NCBI GenBank assembly: GCA_949361645.1
Contig: OX442417.1
Span: 3,601,026 to 3,665,025, forward strand
Direction of reading: 5' to 3'
Source: Spongilla lacustris
Lineage: Eukaryota; Porifera; Demospongiae; Spongillida; Spongillidae
Length of the DNA: 64,000 nucleotides
Shown: positions 10,011-20,443 of the stretch, piece by piece
Layout of the letters: each line of letters starts with the position of its first letter
Position numbering within the stretch: the first letter of the stretch is position 1
Made by a program: the position numbers and the translations under genes
Notes under the pieces: generated by a model
Databases searched by the model: none
The model's input: the letters and a program-made list of their open reading frames with translations, nothing else
Told to the model about the DNA's origin: nothing

Positions 10011-12957
10011 ATGGATTACAAACCATTCGCTGCTGCAGCAAATACTGTACCCCTCCTACTGGTGGCCATTTTGGGCTTGCCTCTTTGTGCAGCCTCACAT
10101 TATGACCACACCTACTATGTCACTCCAAATGTTTCCTCATGTACCAATGTCAATTATACTTGCAAAGAATTTAAAACGTATTTCAATAATGCTTCATATT
10201 ACTTTCAATCCGGAACGGAATTCACCTTTTTGCCAGGAGTACACCTGTTTGATTTAGGAAGTATTCTTTCAGTACAAGACATAGTGAACATACGTTTGGT
10301 AGGATCAGATAACTTCACACAACGTTCAGTGGCTGAGGATGTTGAAGAATATGGATTTGACCCTTATGCTTATGACAACAATATTTCCTACTTTCAATCA
10401 TTAACAATCATTTTATGCACTGATCCTTCTGCAATTTCGTTTTCCAATGTTACAAACCTTAAACTTGAAAACCTCACAATACTCAACTGTGGACAATATT
10501 TGACAACATTGAATGTTAACTCCAGTATCTACCTCTCCAATGTATACAACCTTCTGATAGATGGTCTCTCAGTTCAGAACAGCTCAGGATATGGCCTCTA
10601 TGGACTGAATGTGTTAGGACAATCTCAGATAATGACATCATCATTTGTTGGCAATAATCAGTTTGTGAAAAACATTTATCAAGATGTGCCCATTAGGAAC
10701 TGTATGAATGAAACAGGGAGTTTATATATACCCCAAGGATTATCTGTATACAATGGTGGAAATATTGAGCTTTTATATTCCAATGTAAGTTTCACTTCTT
10801 CAAATATTCAGCTTAACGTATTTTTGGTGGTATTGGCTTTGGGAATAAATAGTGACTCGGATGGTGCAGGGTTAACAATTAGCTCAGATGAGTCCCTGTA
10901 CAATCTGAGTATCAACATTGATGGTTTGGTTGCGTACAGAAATCAAGCAGAGAATGGTGCTAACTTTTATTTTGCTATCTCTTCTACTATCTCCAATGTA
11001 ACACTCACCAACATTTACAGTGCATATGCTACATCAGCAGAGTCCGGTGCATGGTACTACAGTGATTCCTCAACCATTACAACATGGTTGACAGTCAAAA
11101 ACGCAATATTTGAATGCAACTTTTCGGAACAGGAAATTGGTTCTTCAATATATATCAATTACTTGCAACCAGGTTATGCTACATTAGAAAACTGTATTTT
11201 CAATCAAGATCAAAGTATGAATTCATTATTCATCAGCAGCAACAATTAATTCTACAATACTGGTCTGATATATATAGCATATTCATCCTTTCATAACTGC
11301 AATGTGCAAGTAAGTAATTTGAACTATATAGAATTTGGTGCATACAACCAATTTTTACATTCAAATATGCTATTGCAAAATACTGCACACAAGTCCAAGT
11401 GATGTGAGGACCTTCAGTGCAATTTCATTAGGACAAAATAACACCTTTATTCAATCTAGCATTACTGTCAAAAATTCTGTATTGTTTCTTCAAGGCAGTA
11501 ACATTTTTAGCACCAATCTTGCAGGTGGAGCTATATTTCTTCAATCATCTTATCTATCCTTAATTCTCTAAAAATTCAAATTCAACATTTATTAATAACT
11601 GCTACATATGGAGGAGCTATATATGTTGATTCAGATTCTATTTTATACTTCCAGTCACCAGCAAATGTGTCATTCATAAACAACACAGCACTACTTACTG
11701 GAGGAGCCATATATGTTGAAACATCATCCAGTAGTATGTGTTTTTACTCTCTTGACTGTACAGACATTGATGGTGTCCATCTTTATTTTGAAGGCAACTA
11801 TGCTGGAGATGCAGGCAGTGTGTTGTATGGAGGTAATATTGATACCTGTGTAATAGATAGTAATCCAAATTGCTTCTATAATTCAACATATGTATTTGAT
11901 AGCATCGCTGAAATTGGCTACCATAATCCATCTACATCACTGATATCATCTGATTCTCCATGTATATACTCCTGTGATGCATCCAACAATCTTGTTTGCT
12001 TAACTGGTCAAAGTGTTTCTTTATATCCAGGACAAATACCAAAAGTGACATTCATAACTGTTGGTCAGAGAAACAGTATTGTTCCTACAGTAATATTGGT
12101 TTATTCAAACACTGGCAATAGAGTTAAAAATGTGTTCAAAACGTTCAAACTGTGTAGTTCTTATGAGGTGCCTTATGAGTACAAGAATGGGACTATAATA
12201 CTCATAACTGAAAGTGCTTTGAATTTTTATTCACTTGACATTAGTATCTTACCATGTCCAGCTCTGTTTTCCAATGACAATCTTTCTTCATCATGTGTAT
12301 GTGACCCTGTGTTACAGAAATACAACTTGTTATGTAATATCAGTGATGTAACAGTACTGAATACAGGAAACATATGGATAGGTCTCACATCCCAAAGTGC
12401 TGCAGCATTTCAAGATCCATGTCCATTTGATTATTGCACAAGAAATAAAACAATCAATGTACTAGATTTGGACAGTCAGTGTAGCTACAATCGTAGTGGA
12501 GTACTGTGTGGGGGGTGCCAAGGGAACCTGAGCATGACATTTGGAACATCTCGATGTGCAAGCTGTTCAAACTATTACCTTCTGCAAATCATTGTGTTCA
12601 TTGCGATGGGAGTGCTTCTGGTCGTGGTGTTATTTATATCAAAGTTCACAGTTTCTAATGGTGCTTTAAATGGAATAGTGTTATATGCAAACCTCATCAG
12701 AACCAATGATACAATATTTTTCCATAACAGAAGTGGCTATTCATCCTTCTTGTCTGTACTCATAGCTTGGATCAACCTTGACTGGGGTATTGAGACCTGC
12801 TTCTACAATGGAATGGACAGCTATGCTAAAACATGGCTACAGTTTGTATTTCCTATGTCTCTTATAGCAGTGGTAATTCTTGCAGCACGATATTCCTCTA
12901 GTTTATCTAAGCTTTTCAGGTTTAATGCAGTCCCAGTACTGTCCACTCTTGTGCTCC
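10011..12957 (+). pseudogene. Beta-helix/multi-pass membrane protein copy 2, 5' part
   Basis: The start at 10011 (MDYKPFAAAANTVPLLLVAI) aligns with copy 3 and gives a signal peptide. An AG splice-acceptor candidate lies 1 nt before it, so I prefer it to codons further upstream. The extracellular part is Asn/Ser/Thr-rich with many N-glycosylation sequons. It carries GGAI and FINNTA repeat motifs like those of the chlamydial Pmp family, then a Cys-rich stretch (CSNYYLL) and the first membrane segments. Lesions compared with copy 3: TAA at 11247-11249, frame changes between about 11250 and 11435, and a 2-nt deletion near 11598. The coding sequence is then cut at 12957 by the retrotransposon and resumes at 18060. 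Function unknown; the extracellular repeat suggests adhesion or recognition, which is inference. Confidence 0.85.
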
Positions 12958-13092
12958 TGTAACGGTTATTGGAAACTGTATAATTGCTATGTGCGCATGC
13001 GTATGATTACATATATAGGTGTCTGTAGTGAGTATTCGTGTCAGTCTTTATAACCTTGCTGTGATGTAAATGGAATGGATGAGGCCGCTACA
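12958..13092 (+). repeat. 5' LTR of the Ty3/gypsy element
   Basis: 135 bp, base-for-base identical to 17925-18059. It begins TGTAAC and ends GCTACA. It is unusually short for an LTR and contains the Gag start codon at 13075. Confidence 0.97.
13012..13046 (+). promoter_or_regulatory. Predicted LTR core promoter (TATA plus initiator)
   Basis: TATATA at 13012-13017 lies about 31 nt before the A of TCAGTC (13041-13046), a good match to the metazoan initiator TCAGTY. Transcription from A13043 would give a leader of only 32 nt before the Gag ATG at 13075. The identical copy in the 3' LTR is at 17979-18013. This is predicted from motif spacing only. Confidence 0.5.
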
Positions 13093-14550
13093 AATGGTGT
13101 CAGAAGTGGGATCACGTCCCTGGGTAGTGAGGACGTGCAAAGTCATCCCACAGGGGGCGAGGTCACTCCTCGCGCGGTCCGAATGAGTCTGCGGCCACCG
13201 GCACGGTTCACGGAGAAAGCTGACTTCGCGCTGTGGATAAGAAGGTTCGAAAGGTACGTGCTCGAGGCAAAAATACCAGATGAGAAGAGGACTAGCGAGC
13301 TGTTTCCATTGTTGGAGGACGAGCCTTTTCGGGTAGTGGTGCAGCAGGGACTCGTTGACTCTACCGACTACGACGAAGTCGTACAGTGCCTGCGCCGGCA
13401 GTATGACCCAGAAGGTAATGAATTGGAGTTTCACTGCAGGTTTCAACAGCGGGTGCAGTCGTCTGGTGAGAAACTGACGGAGTTTGTAGGCGCCCTGCGG
13501 TTTCTCGCGGACAAAGCCTACCCTCAGTGGTCCGGGGGACAGCGACTAGAAGTGGTGAGACGTCAATTTATTCAGGGTTTACGTTCCTCGTCCATGCAGA
13601 TGAAGCTCATGCGGGAGAACCCTGAGTCCTTGGACGAAGCCGTGCGGTTGGCTTGTCAGTGGGAGACGATTGAAGCTGCTCAAAGGACATTTCAGAAGGA
13701 ACGGGCAACGGTCGCCGAGGCGTTGGAACCTAGTGAAAGGGACAGGAGCACGGCTGCTGCTGCGCATAAAGTGAGTGTGTCGTCTGGTCGAAGAGCAGAG
13801 GACATAGCCAAGCAACTTGAAGAGTCCGAGATGGAAATGAGACGGCTCTCGGAGTTGACTGAGAGATTGAGGAGGAAACTAGGTGAAACCCAACCGTTCC
13901 GGGGACAGGAAAGGAGGAGAATTGTGTGCTGGGCATGTGGGCAGGCGGGACATACGAAACGATTCTGTCCACGGCGAAAGAAACAGTCTAGTCCCGCGGG
14001 AACGGCAGCTGTAAGTTCTTCTTTAATAGTTAACGGGTGTATTTCCGGTCGCAAGACCCGAATGTTGGTGGATACGGGTTCTGGGGTGACCTTGATTGGA
14101 GAGAAGGTGTGGAGGGAACTGGGCTCGTCTCCAAATGGAAGTGCTCCACTGGAAGAACCTACTAGGGCGGTGGTGGTAGCTAATCGTGAAACACTTGATG
14201 TATTGGGACAAGTGGAATTGGATGTTGTGTTAGGGGGATTGGTTAAAAAGCATATGGTGTTAGTGGCTAGACAGCTCACCCATGACTGTCTCTTGGGTGC
14301 CGACTTTCTGTGTCAACACAATTGCATAATTGACCTACATAATCGGGTATTGTTAGCTGGCGACCAGTCTGTAACAATGCATGTGTGCATCAGAATGCAA
14401 CAATGGGAGTCAGGTGCAGTTGTGTTTTGTGAGTATGTCGGAGACCATTGTAATTCCTGCCTCGTGCCGCATGCGGTTACCTGTGACGGTACACAGCGGG
14501 AACACCACCATGTCATCAGATGTCATCATGGAGCCACTGATGAAATTTAA
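13075..14550 (+). CDS. Gag-protease polyprotein of Ty3/gypsy element
   Basis: 491 codons. The start MDEAATNGV lies inside the 5' LTR. Residues about 40-200 look like the retrotransposon capsid domain, with a W-x-x-RFERYV start and QLR..YDP-like blocks. A coiled-coil-prone charged segment follows at about 240-270. A CCHC zinc knuckle (CWACGQAGHTKRFC) lies near residue 285. An aspartic protease has active site VDTGSGVTLIG near residue 331 and second motif LLGADFL near 406. The protease sits in the Gag frame, not with Pol. Pol lies in the next frame (+1) with an overlap of about 170 nt, so ribosomal frameshifting or reinitiation would be needed. No internal stop. Confidence 0.95.
   Translation: MDEAATNGVRSGITSLGSEDVQSHPTGGEVTPRAVRMSLRPPARFTEKADFALWIRRFERYVLEAKIPDEKRTSELFPLLEDEPFRVVVQQGLVDSTDYDEVVQCLRRQYDPEGNELEFHCRFQQRVQSSGEKLTEFVGALRFLADKAYPQWSGGQRLEVVRRQFIQGLRSSSMQMKLMRENPESLDEAVRLACQWETIEAAQRTFQKERATVAEALEPSERDRSTAAAAHKVSVSSGRRAEDIAKQLEESEMEMRRLSELTERLRRKLGETQPFRGQERRRIVCWACGQAGHTKRFCPRRKKQSSPAGTAAVSSSLIVNGCISGRKTRMLVDTGSGVTLIGEKVWRELGSSPNGSAPLEEPTRAVVVANRETLDVLGQVELDVVLGGLVKKHMVLVARQLTHDCLLGADFLCQHNCIIDLHNRVLLAGDQSVTMHVCIRMQQWESGAVVFCEYVGDHCNSCLVPHAVTCDGTQREHHHVIRCHHGATDEI
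13095..13112 (+). promoter_or_regulatory. Primer-binding site, probably tRNA-Leu
   Basis: TGGTGTCAGAAGTGGGAT starts 2 nt after the 5' LTR. Its complement ends in CCA and resembles the 3' end of animal tRNA-Leu (ATCCCAC..CTGACACCA). Because Gag starts inside the LTR, this site is also translated. Confidence 0.75.
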
Positions 14551-17500
14551 TGACCAGCATTCCTTGTTGGTTGCCCACTCACTGATGAAGGCCAACTCGG
14601 ATCACATGATGGTCGAAATCCTTAATCTCAATCCAGCCCCGGTGACAGTGCATAAGGACGAGAAGGTCGGGGTCTTGAAACCTGTGGCTGAAGTCTGTGA
14701 ATGGCGGGAGGCCAGAAAAAACGCAGTCAATCACCCTTCGACTTTGAAAAACCGAGACATGACGTGGGCAGAGAAGATGCTTGCTGGGGCACACGACTTG
14801 TCTGCAGCCCAGAAGGATGCTGCTATGCACCTGTTAATGGAGTTTGAGAACATTTTTGCCAAAAACGATGACGACTTTGGTCGGACGAGCTTGGTGTACC
14901 ATGGAATAGACACAGAGGGAGCTAGCCCAATACGCCAGCAACCACGTAGACTTCCCTACCATCGGAGGGATGAAGTCCGTAAGTTACTCGATTCCATGTT
15001 GACTCGGGGAGTCATCGAGCCTAGTAGCAGTCCGTGGGCGGCGCCTATCGTGCTTGCTAAGAAGCGAGATGGGTCAACTAGATTTTGTGTTGATTTCCGT
15101 AGGCTTAATGACGTGACACGCAAGGACGCACAGCCCTTGCCCAGGATCGACGATACTCTGGATGCTCTTGGACGCGCCTGCTATTTTTCTACGCTGGACT
15201 TAGCGTCTGGCTATTGGCAAGTAGAGGTTAAGCCTGGGGACAGGGAAAAAACTGCGTTCGTTACACCACATGGGTTATTCCAATTCCGGGTAATGCCATT
15301 CGGTCTTTGTAATGCGCCCGCCACGTTCCAACGCTTGATGGAGCACGTACTAGCAGGTCTGCATTGGTCCACATGCTTGGTCTACCTAGACGATATCATT
15401 GTGTTCAGTGCGACAGTGGAAGAACACCTCGAGCGGCTCAAAGAAGTGTGCTTGCGTCTTAAAGGGGCAGGGTTGAAAATGAAACCAAGCAAGTGTCATT
15501 TATTCCAGTCCAGTGTGAAATATTTAGGTCACGTGGTGTGTAAAGAGGGAATTAAAACTGACCCTGATAAGATCCAGTGCATTGCAGACTGGCCAGTGCC
15601 CAACGACGTTAGAAAATTGAAATGTTTCCTTGGATTAGCCTCCTATTATCGACGTTTTATTAAGAATTTTGCACAGATTGCTGCCCCGTTGCACGCTTTG
15701 TCCAATAGTGAAGCATCGTGGGAATGGTCCAACAGCTGCAATGATGCATTCTTTGAACTAAAAAAGCAGCTAATGACTTCTCCTGTTCTGGTCTTTCCTG
15801 ATTTTAAGCTTGACTTTGTTCTTGACACGGATGCTAGTGGGGAAGGAATAGGAGCTGTGCTATCCCAAGTCGTGGATGGCAAGGAACGAGTAGTAGCCTA
15901 CGCGAGTAGGGTGCTATCCAGAACTGAGCGTAAGTATTGTGCAACTCGCCGCGAGATGTTGGCTGTTGTGTGGGCTGCGCATCACTTTCGTCCGTACCTG
16001 TATGGACGACAGTTCGAACTTCGTACAGACCATCACTGTCTGAAATGGCTGCATTCCTTCAAGTTTCAATATAGAGTCATCCACAGACCGGGTAAACAGC
16101 ATGGCAATGCTGATTCACTTTCTCGTAGCAACTGCAAACAGTGTGGACTGGATTTCGGATCCAGTGAAATGGAGGATTCCGATGTTAGCTTTGGGTGCAT
16201 GTCCACAGGGGCACAGTTTTTGCCTGTGTGGACAGAGATAGAGCTTCGAGAAAGGCAAAGAGCGGACCCAGACTTGGGAGAGGCAATTAAATGGCTAGCA
16301 TCCGGTTCCCTACCTGCTTCCTGCCCGGTTGAAGCTAATTGGAAGTTACAGTCACTTTGGGTACAGAGGAAGTATTTGGTACTTAAAGATGGCATGTTAT
16401 ATAGGCAGTGGCAAGATGTCGAAGGTAATGGCTTGCACGCACATTTGCAGTTGGTCCTGCCGGCGAATTTAGTTTCTGAGGTATTAGAGGGCCTGCATAA
16501 TTCACTTGCGGGAGGTCATCTTGGGGCTCGTAAAGTTCTGGAGAAAGCTCGCGCTCGATTCTACTGGCCGGGGCAGAGGAAAGACGTTGAGAAGTGGTGT
16601 CATGAATGTTCAATTTGTAATTCAAGAAAATCGCCGCCGAGGGGAAGAGCACCTATGGAAGCGTGTTTTGCTAAAAGGCCACTCGAACGTGTGGCAATGG
16701 ATATTTTAGGCCCCCTTCCTGAAACCCCTCGAGGATATCGCTATATTTTGGTTATCGGCGATTACTTTACCAAATGGAAAGAAGCTTTTCCCCTAAGAGA
16801 TATGGAGGCCACTTCTGTTGCCAGGGTACTGGTAAACGAGTTCATATGCCGCTTTGGAGTACCTGACAGTATACATACTGACCAAGGAAAGAACTTCGAG
16901 TCCAAACTGGTAAAAGAAATTTGTATTTTGCTGGGGGTAAGGAAGACACGAACTACACCCTACCACCCCCAGTCAGATGGGTTAGTAGAACGGTTTAACA
17001 AAACATTACTGGAAATGTTGAGCATGACTGTTCTGGAAAGGGAACGTGACTGGGATCTTTTTCTGCCCTCGCTTTTGTTTGCTTATAGAACAAGCGCCCA
17101 TGAAACCACAGCAACTACACCATTCCAGCTTATGTTCGGCCGTGACCCTCGGTTGCCTGAAGACTTGTTGTACAATATTCCTACTCCAGAGTATCAGTCA
17201 GTGGATGAGTACAGTACTGCATTAATAGGACGGCTGCAACAGAGCTATCAGTGGGTTCAGAAATATGCAAGTAGAAAACAGCAGCGCCAAAAAGTTGTTT
17301 ATGATTTAAAGTGCCGTGGAACATCATACAAGGTAAATGACTTGGTATTTCTTCACAGTCCAGCCGTGCCGAGGAACAAATGCAAGAAGTTCCACAGGCC
17401 ATGGCGAGGGCCATTTAAGGTAACAAAAGTGGTAAGCCCGTGCGTCTATCGTATCGTTGACTGCTCTAACTCGAGGAAAAAGTATGTTGTTCATTTCAAC

Positions 17501-17890
17501 AGATTAAAGCCTGCTCCTTCTAAGTTAGTCTCGGAACGAAGGCAACTCCCTGAGCCGTTCGAAGAAGACAGTAGGGATAACACCGCTGAACATCATGAAG
17601 GCAACGAAGAAGAGGATTATACTGTGGATGAATCCACGGAGAGGGGAGAAAGAGTAAGACAAGGGCCGGTGGCCGAACCCGAGAGGAACGTAGAACAAAT
17701 AAGAGATGGGGATCATTTGTCCGTATTGGGTGACTCAGACGGGGAAGAGGGACAAGCGGATGGGGCAGATCAGGCCAGGGACACCGAAGAATCAAAGGAG
17801 GAGGCGCAACCGGTATTGAGGAGATCAACAAGGAACAGAAGACCGCCGGACAGATATGGAAACCCATGGAGTCTACCGGACGATATTTGA
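14381..17890 (+). CDS. Pol polyprotein (RT, RNase H, integrase) of Ty3/gypsy element
   Basis: Open for 1169 codons. The first in-frame ATG that could serve is uncertain because translation probably enters from Gag. The reverse transcriptase has RFCVDFRRLN, LASGYWQVE and the catalytic VYLDDIIVF near residue 333. RNase H begins FVLDTDASGEGIGAV near 480. The integrase has an HHCC zinc finger (H..GGH, CHECSIC) near 705-740. Its core triad is MDILGPL, HTDQGKNF and DGLVERFNK, with D-35-E spacing between the last two. A GPF module (GPFKVTKVV...YVVHFNRLKP) follows. The last roughly 120 residues are acidic and end RRSTRNRRPPDRY. I see no chromodomain. All catalytic residues are present. Confidence 0.97.
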   Translation: MCASECNNGSQVQLCFVSMSETIVIPASCRMRLPVTVHSGNTTMSSDVIMEPLMKFNDQHSLLVAHSLMKANSDHMMVEILNLNPAPVTVHKDEKVGVLKPVAEVCEWREARKNAVNHPSTLKNRDMTWAEKMLAGAHDLSAAQKDAAMHLLMEFENIFAKNDDDFGRTSLVYHGIDTEGASPIRQQPRRLPYHRRDEVRKLLDSMLTRGVIEPSSSPWAAPIVLAKKRDGSTRFCVDFRRLNDVTRKDAQPLPRIDDTLDALGRACYFSTLDLASGYWQVEVKPGDREKTAFVTPHGLFQFRVMPFGLCNAPATFQRLMEHVLAGLHWSTCLVYLDDIIVFSATVEEHLERLKEVCLRLKGAGLKMKPSKCHLFQSSVKYLGHVVCKEGIKTDPDKIQCIADWPVPNDVRKLKCFLGLASYYRRFIKNFAQIAAPLHALSNSEASWEWSNSCNDAFFELKKQLMTSPVLVFPDFKLDFVLDTDASGEGIGAVLSQVVDGKERVVAYASRVLSRTERKYCATRREMLAVVWAAHHFRPYLYGRQFELRTDHHCLKWLHSFKFQYRVIHRPGKQHGNADSLSRSNCKQCGLDFGSSEMEDSDVSFGCMSTGAQFLPVWTEIELRERQRADPDLGEAIKWLASGSLPASCPVEANWKLQSLWVQRKYLVLKDGMLYRQWQDVEGNGLHAHLQLVLPANLVSEVLEGLHNSLAGGHLGARKVLEKARARFYWPGQRKDVEKWCHECSICNSRKSPPRGRAPMEACFAKRPLERVAMDILGPLPETPRGYRYILVIGDYFTKWKEAFPLRDMEATSVARVLVNEFICRFGVPDSIHTDQGKNFESKLVKEICILLGVRKTRTTPYHPQSDGLVERFNKTLLEMLSMTVLERERDWDLFLPSLLFAYRTSAHETTATTPFQLMFGRDPRLPEDLLYNIPTPEYQSVDEYSTALIGRLQQSYQWVQKYASRKQQRQKVVYDLKCRGTSYKVNDLVFLHSPAVPRNKCKKFHRPWRGPFKVTKVVSPCVYRIVDCSNSRKKYVVHFNRLKPAPSKLVSERRQLPEPFEEDSRDNTAEHHEGNEEEDYTVDESTERGERVRQGPVAEPERNVEQIRDGDHLSVLGDSDGEEGQADGADQARDTEESKEEAQPVLRRSTRNRRPPDRYGNPWSLPDDI

Positions 17891-17910
17891 GTGTGTGGAC
17901 CCACTCCCTG

Positions 17911-17921
17911 AAAAGGGGGAG
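17911..17921 (+). promoter_or_regulatory. Polypurine tract
   Basis: AAAAGGGGGAG, followed by CTG and then the 3' LTR at 17925. It would prime plus-strand synthesis. The 3-nt gap before the LTR is slightly unusual. Confidence 0.75.
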
Positions 17922-17924
17922 CTG

Positions 17925-18059
17925 TGTAACGGTTATTGGAAACTGTATAATTGCTATGTGCGCATGCGTATGATTACATATATAGGTGTCTGTAGTGAGT
18001 ATTCGTGTCAGTCTTTATAACCTTGCTGTGATGTAAATGGAATGGATGAGGCCGCTACA
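17925..18059 (+). repeat. 3' LTR of the Ty3/gypsy element
   Basis: Identical to 12958-13092. Its internal ATG at 18042 is in frame with the downstream host coding sequence. Confidence 0.97.
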
Positions 18060-18779
18060 CTCCTATCATACTCAAAGATCCTACAAACCATCATCACCAT
18101 ATTCTCACCTGTTTCCCTCAATACAATGAACAGTGCTGCAGATTCATATGTATGGCAGTATGATGGAAATATTGAATATTTAGGACAGAAACACCTCCCT
18201 TTGTTTATATTTGGTATGTTTGTCATAATAATAGTCATCATTCCATATCTTGCCATGGCTCCATGCTTACAGACTAGATCTCATTGGAGAGGCCTTCAAT
18301 GGGTTAACAAACTGAAGCCATTTCTTGACAGTTACCAGGCACCATTCAAAGATCATTATCGCTTCTGGCCAGGTGTTGTTCTCTTTATCCGCCTCCCTCT
18401 GTACCAGGTGTTCATATTGTCAGATAGTACACCTGTCAAGATGTTGGCCATCATAGCTTGTGTTTATGTGTACCTGTGCATTGCAGTGGGCTTATCTGTG
18501 TACAAGAAGTGGTCTGATCTTCTGATTGAAATGGTTTTTAGTGCAAATATTTCAATTCTATGCTGTTCTATTGCTATTAGTAATAGTGGATCACGTGAAG
18601 TTGTAATATCCTTTTGTGTGACTTGTGCTGTGGTGCTTACAGTATGCATCATAGTGTATGAAAGGATTCAAAATATGTGCAGGAAGGTTCCAGTGGAGGG
18701 AGTGGATGGAGAAAGGAAATCATTGGTCAATGAGGATTATGTTAATAGTTATCGTGAACCACTTCTAGATGATTCTTAA
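18060..18779 (+). pseudogene. Membrane protein copy 2, 3' part (open from an LTR-supplied ATG)
   Basis: Continues the host coding sequence after the target duplication: LLSYSKILQTIITIFSPV, the loop RSHWRGLQWVNKLKPFLDSY, several membrane segments, and a tail ending YREPLLDDS with TAA at 18777-18779. This half has no lesions. A continuous frame of 245 codons runs from ATG 18042 inside the 3' LTR (MDEAAT, then LLSYSK). A transcript started in the 3' LTR could therefore make an N-terminally truncated multi-pass protein. Whether that happens is unknown. By itself the interrupted gene cannot encode the full protein. Confidence 0.85.
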
Positions 18780-20156
18780 GTTTAATGTGTATTATAATTA
18801 GGATTTATACACAGTGTAATTAATATTTGTAATGATTTGGTGTGAATGTAAGTATTGTGTTCAAAGAGAAAGTTAAGTTGGCGTTATCTAGCATTTGAAG
18901 GAACAGTGCCTTCTAATCATAATGCCTAGGCTTAAAAATTAAAGGAAGTCAGGTCACCACCACCTTTATACTGTTACTTGAGCCTAGAAGTGTGCAATCG
19001 TCCTATAACTAGGGCAACTAACTAAGCTGCTGAAAATAGCGAATGCCTACTTTGAAAATTCTGAAACAGCTCTGCCTTATACAGATAAGTCCGTGCTACA
19101 TGGAAATGGAATCTGATTTGTTTAGAGTGGCGTACATTTCGTCAGAGCATGTCATATGTGTTGGATTGACATTTAGTGGTGAAATGACAATACCACAGTC
19201 AGGTGAATAGATCGAGGACTTTCATAAAGACGGCTTAGACTTAGTTGGAGAGATCAGACCGTACAATAGTCAGACGAGTTGCTGTGATCTTGATGAGAAT
19301 GCTAAATAAGGTTGTTCATAGGCCTCTACTAGTCACAAGGAAAGTGAAAATGCCCTCAGCAGCGATGAGGAGCCTACAAAAGAAGCGATCAAAGAGAACA
19401 GGTGTAACCTTTTCTGCAATCAGAAGCATTATCAGGCAGAGCTGTTTCAGAATTTTCATATTTTTGTTAACAACAATTTATTCTGTTATTAGGTAGCATA
19501 ACCGGCCATCCCTATCAGGGTGTGGGGGTGTTCAACAAGGGGATATTTTATGGCCCTGACATCTCTGTCTCTTAAACTGCCATGCTGAACTTTCCACTGT
19601 GCTTTGGCTACCATTATGATATCACATTTGTAGGTAGTTTAAATATATGAAGGATTAAAACTGGTGTAGGATAAGGCTGGAATGAATATTCTCTAACTAC
19701 ACATGTAGTTCTCAGTTAGTTCTTCAGTAGGTAGTTATCTTAGTAAGGAGCATGCAGGTGAGAAAGATCATTTGGATAGTTAGATAGGAGGAAATACTAT
19801 AGCATCAGTCCATGGGTACAAGTAGTTTGGAGTAGGTGGGTTACTACTTACATGTACCTCCCCAACTACTCCTAACCACCCTTACCACTGATTGTAACAC
19901 TGCTTGATTTGTACCTGAACTTGGTGGGAGGGGGCCTTTATGTGCCTGTGGCCATTGACATATTAGTGGTGTTAGGCCCTGCTGCGCATGATGGATTTGG
20001 GCACAAGGTTGTAAGCCAAGGCTCGGGAAGATAATTCTTCCTCTCTCCTTTATCAAAAGGCTGGCAGGCCATGCAAAAGGACAATTCTGGGTAGCATTCT
20101 ATACAATAAGTAAGTGTAGTTGTGTACCAGTCTTTTGGGGTTTATATGTATATATA
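18780..20156 (+). other. 3' flank of copy 2 with duplicated blocks
   Basis: About 18885-18965 matches the flanks of copies 1, 3 and 4. About 19520-19600 (TTCAACAAGGGGATA region) matches 61715-61780. About 19940-20150 matches 1290-1515. Short ORFs here are not conserved and are not called. Confidence 0.5.
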
Positions 20157-20243
20157 TATGGATCGATCCTACAACTTACAGTTCTGAATTTGCAAATGAA
20201 GAAGCCTATTTGCAAATGTAGGACTGTTATAGTTGTAGGGACG
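20157..20243. repeat. Fragment of foldback MITE M (loop part)
   Basis: GGATCGATCCTACAACTTAC through AGTTGTAGG matches the central region of the foldback at 21429-21732 in the opposite orientation. Confidence 0.55.
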
Positions 20244-20443
20244 AACTAATACAACACCCAGAAACCCTTTGGCATACCCTCCGGCAAAGCCTATATATGT
20301 TTACCTTAAGGTCCTAAATGGCCACCTCGACAGCTGCACGTGTCACTCGATTCCGACAAATCGCGGTGGTGATACGCTGCCAAACAACAAAAGAAGCAAT
20401 AGTTCTTCCTTTTTAAACAACACCTAAAACTGAACTAGTTCAT

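Larger units (their letters stand above)
12958..18059 (+). mobile_element. Complete Ty3/gypsy LTR retrotransposon inserted in copy 2
   Basis: A 5102-bp element with two identical 135-bp LTRs (TGTAAC...GCTACA), a primer-binding site, Gag-protease and Pol frames both open, and a polypurine tract. It is flanked by a 4-bp duplication CTCC (12954-12957 and 18060-18063). The uninterrupted host sequence in copy 3 (GTGCTCCTATCATAC) confirms the empty site. Identical LTRs and open frames argue for a very recent insertion and possible activity. It is oriented the same way as the host gene. Confidence 0.97.

Noticed and set aside
10011..12957. Bacterial (Chlamydia) polymorphic outer membrane protein or symbiont contig
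   Set aside because: The GGAI repeats are similar, but the protein ends in many membrane helices instead of an autotransporter barrel. Splice-like sites precede the start, and the surroundings are eukaryotic transposons.
13579..14279. Minus-strand ORFs of up to 195 codons
   Set aside because: Antisense shadows of the intact Gag-protease frame.
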